Source: JBLNBQ01 sp050260095
GTDB taxonomy: Bacteria > Bacillota > UBA5301 > DYFA01
Direction of reading: 5' to 3'
Length of the DNA stretch: 57,331 bases
NCBI GenBank assembly: GCA_050260095.1
Contig: JBLNBQ010000178.1
Location: 1 to 57,331 of the forward strand
The notes below the pieces were generated by a model. The model did no database searches, had not been told where the DNA came from, and saw nothing but the letters and a program-made list of their open reading frames with translations. Positions 16,607 through 25,164 of the stretch are shown piece after piece. A program made the position numbers and the translations under genes. Within the stretch, counting starts at the first letter, position 1. Each line of letters opens with the position of its first letter.

Positions 16607-17983
16607 GTGGTCAAGGCCAAGGGGGCGAAGTCCGTCTTCGTGTGCCAGGAATGCGGGCACGAGGAGCCCAAGTGGGTTGGGCGTTGTCCGGCCTGCTCCA
16701 CCTGGAACTCGCTCGTGGAGGAGAGGGTCGCGCCGGTCAGGGCGGAGGGCTCCGGGCGCGACCGGGGCGGGGCCGCGAAGCCAATCAGCCTGGCGGCCGC
16801 GGAGGTCTCGCCCGAACGCCGGACGCCGACGGGTTTCGCCGAGTTCGACCGCGTCCTGGGCGGCGGGGTGGTGGCCGGCGGCGTAGTGTTGGTCGGCGGC
16901 GACCCGGGGATCGGCAAGTCGACGCTGCTGCTTCAGGTCATGAACCGGCTGGCGGAGCGCCTGGGCCGGGTGCTCTATGTCTCGGGCGAAGAATCGGCGC
17001 AGCAGGTCCGGTTGCGGGCGGAGCGACTGGGCACGGTGGGCGAGGGCCTCCTTTTTCTGGCGGAGACCGACCTCGCGGCCATTCAGGCGGCGGTGGAGAA
17101 CACCCGGCCCCGGGCGTTGGTGGTCGACTCCGTGCAAACGGTCTACCAGCCCGACCTGCCGGCGGCGCCGGGCAGCGTCACCCAGGTGCGGGAGTGCGCC
17201 GGCACGCTGATGCGCCTGGCCAAGGAGACGGGGCTTCCGGTCTTCCTGGTCGGGCACGTGACGAAGAGCGGCGAACTGGCCGGGCCGCGGGTGCTGGAGC
17301 ACATCGTCGACACGGTGCTCTATTTCGAGGGAGAGCGCCAGACGAGTTTCCGGCTCCTGCGGGCGGTCAAGAACCGGTTTGGCTCCACGCACGAACTCGG
17401 CGTCTTCGAGATGAGCGAGACCGGGCTCACCCAAGTGGAGAACCCGTCCCGCTTCTTCCTGGCCGAGCGGCCGGAGGGCGCGGCGGGCTCGGTGGTCGTC
17501 CCGGTGATGGAAGGGACCCGCCCGATGCTGGTCGAGGTCCAGGCGCTGGTGGGTTCGACCAACTTCATGGGCACGCCCCGCCGCCTGGTGACCGGGGCCG
17601 ACCAGGGCCGGGTCGCCATCATCCTGGCGGTGCTGGAGAACCGGTGCGGGCTCTCGCTCGGCAGCCAGGACGTCTACGTCAACGTGGTGGGCGGAGTGAA
17701 GCTCCAGGAGCCCGGGGCCGACTTGGGGGTGGCCCTGGCGGTGGCCTCGAGCCTGCGCAACGTGCCGGTAGGCCCCGACGTCGTCGCCGTCGGCGAGGTC
17801 GGGCTCGCCGGCGAGGTGAGGAGCGTCACCCGGCTCGAGCACCGGCTGGCGGAAGCGGCAAAGCTTGGCTTCACCCGGGCTGTCATTCCGGCGACCAACC
17901 GGGAAGGACTGCGGGTCCCCGACGGGTTGGCCGTGGTGCCGGTTCGGCGGGTCGCCGAGGCGCTGGAGAGCGTCGCACGGTAG
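16607..17983 (+). CDS. radA: DNA repair/branch-migration ATPase RadA (Sms)
   Basis: A 458-residue RadA. An N-terminal C4 zinc finger (C13, C16, C27, C30) is followed by a RecA-like ATPase with Walker A GGDPGIGKST, the RadA-specific KNRFG motif (KNRFGSTHELGVFEM), and a C-terminal Lon-protease-like domain (~280-458) without an obvious catalytic pair. It promotes branch migration in recombination. The frame extends to TTG 16592, but that codon overlaps the ribosome site GAGGAGG (16594-16600); GTG 16607 has correct spacing. It is followed by disA after 49 nt, and in B. subtilis RadA modulates DisA activity. Confidence 0.96.
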   Translation: MVKAKGAKSVFVCQECGHEEPKWVGRCPACSTWNSLVEERVAPVRAEGSGRDRGGAAKPISLAAAEVSPERRTPTGFAEFDRVLGGGVVAGGVVLVGGDPGIGKSTLLLQVMNRLAERLGRVLYVSGEESAQQVRLRAERLGTVGEGLLFLAETDLAAIQAAVENTRPRALVVDSVQTVYQPDLPAAPGSVTQVRECAGTLMRLAKETGLPVFLVGHVTKSGELAGPRVLEHIVDTVLYFEGERQTSFRLLRAVKNRFGSTHELGVFEMSETGLTQVENPSRFFLAERPEGAAGSVVVPVMEGTRPMLVEVQALVGSTNFMGTPRRLVTGADQGRVAIILAVLENRCGLSLGSQDVYVNVVGGVKLQEPGADLGVALAVASSLRNVPVGPDVVAVGEVGLAGEVRSVTRLEHRLAEAAKLGFTRAVIPATNREGLRVPDGLAVVPVRRVAEALESVAR

Positions 17984-18032
17984 GGCCTGGGGAAGACTGT
18001 TGGGCGGGGAGCCGTCCCAGGGAGGGAGCAGG

Positions 18033-19115
18033 ATGATCCGGGAGGAGAAGAGCGCCGACGGGCGCCTGGTGCGGAGCCTGAGGCTGGTGGCTCCGGGAAC
18101 CACCCTGTATGAAGGTTTGGAGAACATCCTCCGCGCGCGCACGGGGGCCCTCATCGTCGTAGGTGACTCTGAGGAGGTTCTAAAGCTCTGCGACGGGGGC
18201 TTCCACATCGATGGCGACCTCAACCCGGCCAACCTGTATGAGCTAGCCAAAATGGACGGGGCGATCATCGTCTCCCGCGACGCCAAACGGATCCTGTTGG
18301 CCAACACTCATCTGGCGCCCGATGCTCTCATCCCGTCGCTCGAGACGGGCACCCGGCACCGCACGGCCCAGCGGGTGGCGGTTCAGACCGGCGAGCTGGT
18401 CGTCGCCATCTCGCAGCGGCGGAACGTCATCACCCTCTACCAGGGGCAAGCCAAGTACGTGCTCCAAGACGTGGGGGTCATCCTGGCCAAGGCGCAACAG
18501 GCGCTCAACACGCTCGAACGCTACAAGACCGTGCTGGAACAGGTGCTCACTAGCCTGACCGCGCTGGAATTCGAAGACCTGGCCACCGCCTTCGACGTCG
18601 CCACCGCCATCCAGCGGGCCCAGATGGTGGCCCGCATCGCCAACGAAATCGAACGCTACATCGCCGAACTCGGCAGCGAGGGACGCTTGGTCTCCATGCA
18701 GCTCGACGAACTCATGGTGGACATCGAAGACGAAGGACTGCTCGTCATCCGCGACTACCTGCGTTCCAATGGCGAAAACAAGCCGGAAGACGTCTGGGAA
18801 CAGTTGTTCTCCTGGAGCAGCGAAGATCTCCTCGACCTCACGCTCATCGTGCGGGCGCTGGGCCTGGGGGGTGGCCTCAACGTCCTGGAAAGCCTGGTGA
18901 CGCCCAGAGGCTATCGCATCCTGACCAAGATACCCCGGTTGCCCTTCCCGGTCATCGACAACCTGGTCGGCGCCTTCGGCTCGTTGCCCAAGACCATCGA
19001 AGCCTCGATTGACCAGCTCGACGGGGTGGAGGGTATCGGCGAAGTGCGGGCCCGGGCAATCAAAGAAGGCCTGCGTCGCTTGCGCGAGCAGACCTTGATC
19101 GACCGGCACGCCTAG
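18033..19115 (+). CDS. disA: DNA-integrity scanning diadenylate cyclase DisA
   Basis: A 360-residue DisA that makes c-di-AMP from two ATP and stops at branched DNA. The DAC domain (1-~150) carries DGA at 75-77 and RHR at 108-110. A helical spine follows, and the C-terminal helix-hairpin-helix DNA-binding region contains L-D-G-V-E-G-I-G-E-V-R-A-R. The frame opens far upstream inside radA; ATG 18033 is chosen from GGGAGGGAGCAGG directly before it and from family length. It is co-oriented with radA and convergent with the next gene. Confidence 0.97.
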   Translation: MIREEKSADGRLVRSLRLVAPGTTLYEGLENILRARTGALIVVGDSEEVLKLCDGGFHIDGDLNPANLYELAKMDGAIIVSRDAKRILLANTHLAPDALIPSLETGTRHRTAQRVAVQTGELVVAISQRRNVITLYQGQAKYVLQDVGVILAKAQQALNTLERYKTVLEQVLTSLTALEFEDLATAFDVATAIQRAQMVARIANEIERYIAELGSEGRLVSMQLDELMVDIEDEGLLVIRDYLRSNGENKPEDVWEQLFSWSSEDLLDLTLIVRALGLGGGLNVLESLVTPRGYRILTKIPRLPFPVIDNLVGAFGSLPKTIEASIDQLDGVEGIGEVRARAIKEGLRRLREQTLIDRHA

Positions 19116-19129
19116 AGCCAGGCGCGGAT

Positions 19130-19525
19130 TCAGGTGAGGCTGTAAGGCCCGAGGGTCGAGATCCGGCCGTGCTCTTCGGCGACGACATCCCCCAACCGCA
19201 GGCCGAAGAGTTCGCAGAGAGCTGCCAGGTAGAAGAGGGCACTGCCTATCTCGGTCTCGATGACCTCGCGGCAGTTCTCGCAGAGCTTCCCTTCCAGGTG
19301 GTTCTGCATGAACGCCCTGAGTTCGCCATAAGTGATGTTGGCTGGGCAGCACTGCCGGCTCGCGTTGATCTTCACGCAGCCACAGGAAGTGACGGACTTG
19401 GCGATGGCGCGGTTGACGCGGGCGGTGGCTTCCTGGAGTTTCGAAGTGACGTCGAGGACGCTGCGGTGACGGATAAGGTACTGGGATACGGTCTTCTGGA
19501 ACTCAGAGTAGTCCAGGTCGGGCAC
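19130..19525 (-). CDS. Small Cys-containing protein with a MazG-like ending (conserved clostridial type)
   Basis: A 131-residue cytosolic protein. The C-terminal half (ENCREVIETEIGSALFYLAALC, then L-R-L-G-D-V-V-A-E-E) resembles the helical core of MazG-like NTP pyrophosphohydrolases, with acidic residues in a suitable spacing. The N-terminal half contains SCGCVKINASRQCC and CENC, six cysteines in all, which could bind metal. I recognise the pattern as conserved among clostridia but cannot name a function. GTG 19525 is preferred over the longer frame to 19633 because the latter would start upstream of the promoter at 19556-19585. It has its own strong promoter. Confidence 0.72.
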   Translation of the reverse strand: MPDLDYSEFQKTVSQYLIRHRSVLDVTSKLQEATARVNRAIAKSVTSCGCVKINASRQCCPANITYGELRAFMQNHLEGKLCENCREVIETEIGSALFYLAALCELFGLRLGDVVAEEHGRISTLGPYSLT

Positions 19526-19555
19526 GTTTCCCCACTCCCTCACACTTCTGAGCCC

Positions 19556-19585
19556 ATTATAGAAGGGCGTCGAAGGCCTTGTCAA
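19556..19585 (-). promoter_or_regulatory. Sigma-A-like promoter of the MazG-like gene
   Basis: On the minus strand, TTGACA (19585-19580) and TATAAT (19561-19556) are 18 nt apart. Transcription would begin near 19549, about 24 nt before the GTG start. The -35 is a perfect consensus. Confidence 0.82.
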
Positions 19586-19674
19586 GGAGCCCGGGACCTG
19601 CTGACGAGCGCCCGCGCGCCTGAGGAGAAGCAAGCGCCGCTGCGGCGAATCTCAAGGGCGATAATTCCGTTTCG

Positions 19675-19703
19675 TTGACACCTCCGGGTTGTGGTAGTAA
19701 AAT
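19675..19703 (+). promoter_or_regulatory. Sigma-A-like promoter of carD
   Basis: TTGACA (19675-19680), 17-nt spacer, TAAAAT (19698-19703), 47 nt before the carD ATG. Divergent to the promoter at 19556-19585. Confidence 0.82.
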
Positions 19704-19750
19704 AGAATTTAGCCAGTTTTGCGTCCACTTGGGGAAAGAGGGGCTTGGTG

Positions 19751-20239
19751 ATGTTCAGCATCGGTGACCGGGTGGTCTACCCCATGCATGGCGCGGGGAT
19801 CATCGAAGCCATCGAGGAGAAGGAAGTGCTCGGCGAGAAGCAGCAGTACTACATCATGAAGCTGCCGATCGGCGACATGCGCGTCATGATCCCGATGCGC
19901 AGCGTGAGTGAGGTTGGCCTCCGCCAGGTGATCGACCAGGGGAGCGTCGAGCGGGTCCTGGAAGTCCTGCGGGGCCAGCAGTCGAAGATGTCCACCAACT
20001 GGAACCGGCGCTACCGGGCCAACATGGAGAAGATCAAGAGCGGCGACATCTATGAGGTGGCCGAGGTCGTGCGGAATCTCACCCTGCGCGACCAGGAGAA
20101 GGGCCTGTCCACCGGCGAACGCAAGATGCTCGAAAACTCCCGCCAGATCCTGATCAGCGAGATCGTCCTTGCGCTCAACACCAACGAGGAAGAGGTTCGG
20201 ACGCTGGTCAATCAGGTTTTGTCCGAAGCCACCAGTTGA
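19751..20239 (+). CDS. CarD-family transcription regulator
   Basis: A 162-residue CarD/CdnL-type protein. The N-terminal Tudor-like RNA-polymerase interaction domain has the classic FSIGDRVVYPMHGAGII opening and the Y-Y-I-M-K-L-P strand. The helical C-terminal domain holds a W (in T-N-W-N-R-R-Y), the position used in characterised CarD to prop open the promoter bubble. It binds the RNA polymerase beta subunit and stabilises open complexes. ATG 19751 is chosen because AGAGGGG ends 7 nt before it, though the frame opens 6 nt earlier at TTG. It is first in a unit with the PIN/TRAM gene and ispDF. Confidence 0.94.
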   Translation: MFSIGDRVVYPMHGAGIIEAIEEKEVLGEKQQYYIMKLPIGDMRVMIPMRSVSEVGLRQVIDQGSVERVLEVLRGQQSKMSTNWNRRYRANMEKIKSGDIYEVAEVVRNLTLRDQEKGLSTGERKMLENSRQILISEIVLALNTNEEEVRTLVNQVLSEATS

Positions 20240-20255
20240 CGGAGGTGTCCACCCG

Positions 20256-21326
20256 GTGAGCGACCGGCTGCTGCGGTTCGCTTTCATCTGTTTCGGTGCG
20301 GCCTGCGGTTCCTTCGCAGCACTCTACCTGGCTCAGGGACACCTGCTCTCGTTCAGCCCCGTTTCGAAGTACATCCTGGCGGTTGCGTTCGGTGCCCTCA
20401 CGGGGGGCTTTTTCGTTTGGGCGCTCTTTCAGGCCATCGGTTACGCCGTGCTCAGGGGCTTCTCCGCGCTGGAGCGCGTCTCCGCCGGCGAACTGCTGGC
20501 CGGCGCGGTCGGCCTGATCACCGCGTTGCTGATCGGGGTGCTGCTGACTTTCCCCCTGCCCAGGCAGCTTCCGGTGGTCGGGCCCTACCTGCCCAGCCTG
20601 GTGACGGCCACCTTCGGCTACATCGGGCTGGCGATCGCGGTTCGCAAGCGGCAGGAACTCTCGAGCTTGCTGCCGCGGGTGGAGGGCGCGGTTCACCGGG
20701 GGGACGAGGTGGCCGGGGAGGCGCGGCCGAAGGTGCTGGATACCAGCGCCGTCATCGACGGCCGCATCTTCGACGTGGCGAAGGCCGGTTTCCTCGAAGG
20801 GCGATTGATCGTGCCGCGGTTCGTGCTGGAGGAGCTTCAGCTACTGGCCGATTCGTCCGACAGCTTAAAGCGCGGGAAGGGGCGGCGCGCCCTCGACCTG
20901 CTCGGCCGGTTCCGGGCGGAGCTGGGGCGTGAGGTGACGGTGGACGAGCATGACTGGCCCGATCTATCGGGGGTCGACGGGAAGCTCGTGCGCCTCGCCC
21001 GGGAGACCGGCGGTGCGCTGGTCTCTCAGGACTTCAACCTGGCGAAGATCTGCCAGCTTCAGGGCGTGCCGGTGCTGAACCTGCACGAGTTGGCGAACGC
21101 GGTCCGCCCGGCTCTGGTCCCGGGCGAGGAATTCTCCATCCAGCTCCTCAGGGAGGGGAAGGAGCCCGGCCAGGCCGTGGGCTACCTCGACGACGGGACG
21201 ATGGTCGTGGTGGAGAACGGCCGGCGCTGGCTCGGGGAGACGGTGGAGGTCGTGGTGACCAGCGCTTTCCAGACGGCCGCCGGCCGGATGATCTTCGCCC
21301 GGCTGCGGGGCGGCGCCAATGGCTGA
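20256..21326 (+). CDS. Membrane PIN/TRAM-domain protein (YacL-like)
   Basis: A 356-residue protein. Four hydrophobic segments fill residues ~5-130. A PIN nuclease-like domain (~158-285) has the acidic start V-L-D-T-S-A-V-I-D-G-R-I and the later SQDFNLAK acid site. A C-terminal TRAM domain (~290-350) contains EPGQAVGYLDDGTMVVV. The arrangement is that of B. subtilis YacL, whose role is not firmly established; ribonuclease activity at the membrane is inferred. GTG 20256 follows GGAGGTG; the longer frame runs back into carD. It overlaps ispDF by 8 nt. Confidence 0.92.
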   Translation: MSDRLLRFAFICFGAACGSFAALYLAQGHLLSFSPVSKYILAVAFGALTGGFFVWALFQAIGYAVLRGFSALERVSAGELLAGAVGLITALLIGVLLTFPLPRQLPVVGPYLPSLVTATFGYIGLAIAVRKRQELSSLLPRVEGAVHRGDEVAGEARPKVLDTSAVIDGRIFDVAKAGFLEGRLIVPRFVLEELQLLADSSDSLKRGKGRRALDLLGRFRAELGREVTVDEHDWPDLSGVDGKLVRLARETGGALVSQDFNLAKICQLQGVPVLNLHELANAVRPALVPGEEFSIQLLREGKEPGQAVGYLDDGTMVVVENGRRWLGETVEVVVTSAFQTAAGRMIFARLRGGANG

Positions 21327-22566
21327 AGGCTGGGCGAAGCCGGCGGGGGCGGTGGTCGTCGCCGCGGGCAGGGGCACCAGGATGGGCGGCGTGGACAAGG
21401 GCTTCCTGCCGCTGGCCGGGCGACCGGTTCTCTTCTGGAGCCTGGCGGCCCTCTCGGCCGTGCCTGACCTGCGGGAGATCGTCGTGGTGGTGGCGCCGGG
21501 AGAGGAAGGCGCCGCCAGGGCGCGGCTGGCCGGCGGCGGTTTTCCGAAGCTCAAGGCCGTGGTGGCTGGCGGCAGCGAGCGGCAGCATTCGGTGGCGGCG
21601 GGGCTTGAGGCCCTTTCGCCAGGCATCGAGGTCGTGGCGGTGCACGATGGCGCGCGCCCTCTGGTGGAGCCCCAGGCCGTGCAGAGGGCGCTGGTTCGCC
21701 TGGCGGCGGAAGGGCTCGCCGGCGTGGCCCTGGGGGTGCCGGTGAAGGACACCATCAAGGAAGTGGACGACGGCGGCCGGGTGACGGCGACGCCCTCCCG
21801 GGCGCGCCTGTGGGCCGTGCAGACGCCGCAGGTCTTTCCGGTGACCGTGTTGCGCCGGGCCCACGCCGAGGCGGCGGCTGCGGGTGTGGTGGCCACCGAT
21901 GACTGCGCGCTGGTCGAGCGGCTGGGCCTCCCGGTGGGGCTCGTGCCGGGCGACTACAGCAATCTCAAGGTGACGACCTGGGATGACCTGGCCCTGGCCG
22001 AGGTTCTGCTGGCCCGCCGGCGGAGCGGCGCCGCGGGTGAGGCGGCGGGCTCCCGGACTCGGCTGGACGGAAGGCGGGAAGGGTTCATGCGGGTCGGGAT
22101 GGGCTACGATGTCCACCGGCTGGTGGAAGGCCGCGACCTGGTGCTCGGAGGCGTCCGGGTTCCTTACGAACAGGGGCTGCTCGGGCACTCTGACGCCGAC
22201 GTGCTAACCCACGCCCTGATAGACGCCTTGCTCGGGGCGGCCGGGCTCGGGGATATTGGGCAGCAGTTTCCCGACACCGATCCGGCCTATGCCGGAGCCG
22301 ACAGCTTGGGCCTGCTGGCCCGGGTGCGGGCGATGGTGGCCGAGGCGGGTTTTCGGGTGCACAACGTCGACGTGGTGGTCATTGCCCAGCGTCCCAAGCT
22401 GGCCCCGCACCTTTCGGCCATGCGCGAGAGGCTCGCGGCGGTCTTGGGCTGCGAACCGGGGGCGGTGGGCCTTAAGGCCACCACCACCGAGGGTTTGGGT
22501 TTTGCCGGACGGGGCGAAGGGATAGCTGCGCAAGCGGTCTGTCTCCTGGCCGGCCGGGAAGAGTAG
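21319..22566 (+). CDS. ispDF: Bifunctional IspD-IspF of the MEP isoprenoid pathway (fusion)
   Basis: One uninterrupted frame of 415 residues joins two MEP-pathway enzymes. IspD (about 8-232; CTP + MEP to CDP-ME) shows AAGRGTRMG (15-23), K27, and VHDGARPLV. IspF (257-415; CDP-ME2P to MEcPP) starts at Met257 with G-M-G-Y-D-V-H (metal ligands D264, H266), HSDADVLTHA (H298) and KATTTEGLGF. A ~25-residue linker lies between. An internal ATG at 22087 with GGAAGG 12 nt upstream could also give separate IspF. ATG 21319 overlaps the PIN/TRAM stop. IspE is not in the window. No stop codon or frame shift separates the halves. Confidence 0.94.
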   Translation: MAEGWAKPAGAVVVAAGRGTRMGGVDKGFLPLAGRPVLFWSLAALSAVPDLREIVVVVAPGEEGAARARLAGGGFPKLKAVVAGGSERQHSVAAGLEALSPGIEVVAVHDGARPLVEPQAVQRALVRLAAEGLAGVALGVPVKDTIKEVDDGGRVTATPSRARLWAVQTPQVFPVTVLRRAHAEAAAAGVVATDDCALVERLGLPVGLVPGDYSNLKVTTWDDLALAEVLLARRRSGAAGEAAGSRTRLDGRREGFMRVGMGYDVHRLVEGRDLVLGGVRVPYEQGLLGHSDADVLTHALIDALLGAAGLGDIGQQFPDTDPAYAGADSLGLLARVRAMVAEAGFRVHNVDVVVIAQRPKLAPHLSAMRERLAAVLGCEPGAVGLKATTTEGLGFAGRGEGIAAQAVCLLAGREE

Positions 22567-22588
22567 TGCAGCGGAGGAGGAACGTGCC

Positions 22589-23359
22589 ATGCTGGTCCGA
22601 GACATGATGCAGACCTATCCGGCGATCATCGGCCGCCATGCGTCCATCGAGGAAGCCAGGCGGGTGATGATCGAGAACCGGCAGAGCCGGTTGGTGGTGA
22701 TGGAAGGCGACAACATCGTCGGGATCGTGACCGACAGCGACCTGTTCAAGGCGCCGCACCCGGAGGCCCCGGTGCAGACGGTGATGTCGGCCAACGTGGT
22801 GCACGTGCATGAGAGTCAGGTCATCCGGGAGGCCGGCCGCCTGCTCCTGGAGAACGACATCGACGGGTTGCCGGTGGTCAATGCAGACAACAAGCTGGTC
22901 GGCCTGTTGACCTCCCGCGACATCCTCCGGGGCTACCAGCGCGACGACGAGCGCACCCGGATCACCATCGAGAGCTGTGCGATCTACCTGGCGATGACGC
23001 GCAGCCGGGAGTACGAGCACTACTGGCTCGAGAAGATTCAGGGCTACGGCTACCGGGCGGCGATCACCCAGGTGGGCGCGAGCCCCGAGAAGCTCGCCGT
23101 CAAGCTGCGGGAGTCGACCATCGCCGCGGCTATCGCCCGGGGCGTCATCGGGGAGGATTCTCGCGACAAGATCGCCGTTTCCATGGCGGTGCGCGATGCG
23201 TTCATGCAGCTTTCGCTGATCAACCCCGGCCTCGGCGGCGGCTTCAAAGTCGCCGTGGTCCGCGGCGACGGGCGGGTCTCGGTGGTCATCTTCGGCCGCT
23301 TCGGGCATGCGCTGGCCGATGGGCCGGAACAGCTCACTGTCGGCTACAGCACGATCTGA
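22589..23359 (+). CDS. CBS-pair protein with an uncharacterised C-terminal domain
   Basis: A 256-residue soluble protein. Two CBS motifs (1-~55 with V-R-D-M-M-Q and G-I-V-T-D-S-D-L; ~62-118 with V-M-S-A-N-V and G-L-L-T-S-R-D-I-L) form a Bateman module that probably senses an adenine nucleotide. Residues ~125-256 contain YEHYWLEKIQ-type helices and end in a Gly-rich strand-loop (NPGLGGGFKVAVVRGDG) that I cannot assign to a family. GGAGGAGG precedes ATG 22589. It lies between ispDF and gltX, 2 nt before gltX, so it is co-translated with it. Confidence 0.82.
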   Translation: MLVRDMMQTYPAIIGRHASIEEARRVMIENRQSRLVVMEGDNIVGIVTDSDLFKAPHPEAPVQTVMSANVVHVHESQVIREAGRLLLENDIDGLPVVNADNKLVGLLTSRDILRGYQRDDERTRITIESCAIYLAMTRSREYEHYWLEKIQGYGYRAAITQVGASPEKLAVKLRESTIAAAIARGVIGEDSRDKIAVSMAVRDAFMQLSLINPGLGGGFKVAVVRGDGRVSVVIFGRFGHALADGPEQLTVGYSTI

Positions 23360-23361
23360 CG

Positions 23362-24879
23362 ATGAACGTCCGGACCAGGTTCGCGCCGAGTCCCACGGGC
23401 GAGCTTCACTTGGGCAACGTCCACACCGCCCTGTTCGCCTGGGCCTATGCCCGGCGGGCGGGCGGTTCGTTCGTGGTCCGTTTCGAGGACACCGACGCCG
23501 AGCGCCTGGTGCCCGGGGCCGAGGAGGCCATCCTCGGCGACCTGCGCTGGCTCGGGCTCGACTGGGACGAAGGCCCCGATCGCGGGGGGCCGTACGGGCC
23601 CTACCGCCAGACGGAGCGGCTCGACCTCTACGCCGAGGCGGCGGGCCGGCTGCTGGCGGAGGGCCGCGCCTACCACTGCTTCTGCTCGGCTGAGGATCTG
23701 GCCCGACGACGGGAGGAGGCCCTGCGCCGCGGGGAGCCGCCTCGCTACGATGGGCGCTGCCGCGACCTTCCGGCCGAGGAGGTCCACCGCCGGTTGGCCG
23801 CGCTCGAGGCGGCGGGGGAGCGCCCAGCGTTGCGGTTCCGGCTGCCCGACGAGCGCCGGGAACTGGTCGTCGACGACCTCGTCCACGGGCCGACCGCCTT
23901 CGACCTCGCGGACCTCGACGACTTCCTCCTGGTCCGGCCAACCGGAATGCCGCTCTACAACTTCGCGGTGGTAGTCGATGACGCTTCGATGGCCATCACG
24001 CACGTGATCCGCGCCGAGGAGCACCTGTCCAACACCCCCCGGCAGGTTCTGCTCTTCGAGGCCCTGGGTGCGCCGGTCCCGCGGTTCGCGCACTTGCCGA
24101 TGCTGCTCGGCCCGGGGCGGCGGAAGCTCTCCAAGCGCGAGGCGGCGACCGCCCTCGGCCAGTACCGGGAAGCCGGCTATTTGCCGCAAGCGGTGCTCAA
24201 CTTCCTGGCGCTGCTCGGATGGTCGGACCCCGAGGGCCGGGAGTTCCTGAGCGCCGCAGAGCTTTGCGCCCGCTTCAGTCTCGACCGGGTCGGTCGGTCC
24301 GCCGGGATCTTCGATCCGGAACGGCTGCGCTGGATGAACCGGGAGTACCTGCGCCGTCTCACGCCCGAAGCGCTCTGGGCAGCCCTCTGCCCGTTCCTGG
24401 CCCGCAGGGGTCACCTGGCCGGGGACAGCGGGGAAGAGCGCCTGCGCGCCGCGGCCTTCGCGCTGCGGGAAGAGGCCGGCGACCTGGTCGAACTGGCGGA
24501 ACTGCTCGACCCCTTCTGGCCCGGACCGTCCCCGGCGCCCGACGCCGAGGCGGCCAAGGCGTTGGCCAGCGAGGCGGCCGGGCCGGCCCTCCGGGCAGCC
24601 GGCACGCTTCTGGCGGACCTGGCGGAGGGTGAATGGTCGCGCCCGGTGCTGAACGAACGGCTGCACGCGCTCCCGCCGGTCTTGGGGCTGGGTCCAGGGA
24701 AGGTTTTCCGCCCGCTCCGGGCTGCGCTCACCGGGCGAACCTCCGGGCCCGAGCTGGCTTTGGTCCTCTGGTTGCTCGGCCGCGATCTCGCGCTCGCCCG
24801 CCTTGGGTCCCTCGCCCCCTTGCGAGGCCGGCCGGGCGTGGCATATAATCAGGATAACAGCGAGGACCGGGGAGAGTAG
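23362..24879 (+). CDS. gltX: Glutamate--tRNA ligase
   Basis: A 505-residue class I aminoacyl-tRNA synthetase that charges tRNA-Glu. The HIGH-like signature is H-L-G-N in PSPTGELHLGN and the KMSKS-like motif is KLSKR; RFAPSPTG and FEDTD are the glutamate/ATP contacts. Bacillota enzymes are usually non-discriminating and also make Glu-tRNA-Gln for GatCAB; that is inference here. The C-terminal ~20 residues are atypical because they overlap the promoter of the next unit (24820-24849). There is no clear ribosome site, and ATG follows the CBS-gene stop by 2 nt, suggesting coupling. Confidence 0.95.
   Translation: MNVRTRFAPSPTGELHLGNVHTALFAWAYARRAGGSFVVRFEDTDAERLVPGAEEAILGDLRWLGLDWDEGPDRGGPYGPYRQTERLDLYAEAAGRLLAEGRAYHCFCSAEDLARRREEALRRGEPPRYDGRCRDLPAEEVHRRLAALEAAGERPALRFRLPDERRELVVDDLVHGPTAFDLADLDDFLLVRPTGMPLYNFAVVVDDASMAITHVIRAEEHLSNTPRQVLLFEALGAPVPRFAHLPMLLGPGRRKLSKREAATALGQYREAGYLPQAVLNFLALLGWSDPEGREFLSAAELCARFSLDRVGRSAGIFDPERLRWMNREYLRRLTPEALWAALCPFLARRGHLAGDSGEERLRAAAFALREEAGDLVELAELLDPFWPGPSPAPDAEAAKALASEAAGPALRAAGTLLADLAEGEWSRPVLNERLHALPPVLGLGPGKVFRPLRAALTGRTSGPELALVLWLLGRDLALARLGSLAPLRGRPGVAYNQDNSEDRGE
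24820..24849 (+). promoter_or_regulatory. Promoter of the cysE-cysS T-box unit, inside the 3' end of gltX
   Basis: TTGCGA (24820-24825) and TATAAT (24844-24849) with an 18-nt spacer lie within the last codons of gltX, just before the T-box leader. Confidence 0.7.
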
Positions 24880-25126
24880 CTGTTCGCCGGACCAGCCAGA
24901 GAAGGGCGCCGGAGGCTGGAAGCGCCTTTGGTCAACGGAGCAGCGAAGTGCACCCGCGAGCTTGACGCCCAGCCGTCCCGCGCCGCCGGGGCGAGGAAGC
25001 GCCACGGGAGCGCCCGTTAGCGCGCCGACGAGGGGGTTTGCCACCCGGCTGACCCTTAAGCAGAGTGGAACCGCGGCTGTTCGGCCGCCTCTGAAGCCTG
25101 TCCGGCTGGAGGCGGCCGTTTCTGTT
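24857..25126 (+). ncRNA. T-box riboswitch, probably tRNA-Cys specific
   Basis: The leader of cysE-cysS. The T-box sequence AGAGTGGAACCGCGG lies at 25062-25076, close to the consensus AGGGTGGNACCGCG. Upstream are an AGAGA element (24898-24902) and Stem I-like pairings. A specifier-loop context GAAG-TGC-ACCC puts TGC (Cys) at 24949-24951, followed by the purine A. The terminator is at 25082-25126. Uncharged tRNA-Cys would base-pair with the specifier and the T-box bulge and favour read-through. A gltX / T-box / cysE-cysS order is also known in B. subtilis. The specifier is read from the pattern and context, not from a folded model. Confidence 0.88.
25082..25126 (+). terminator. T-box-associated intrinsic terminator
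   Basis: CGGCCGCCTC (25082-25091) pairs with GAGGCGGCCG (25109-25118), followed by TTTCTGTT. The 5' arm can also be drawn into the antiterminator with the T-box sequence, giving the expected switch. Confidence 0.85.
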
Positions 25127-25164
25127 GCCCGGCCGCGCGGCCTGCATCACCGGAGGTGAACCGA

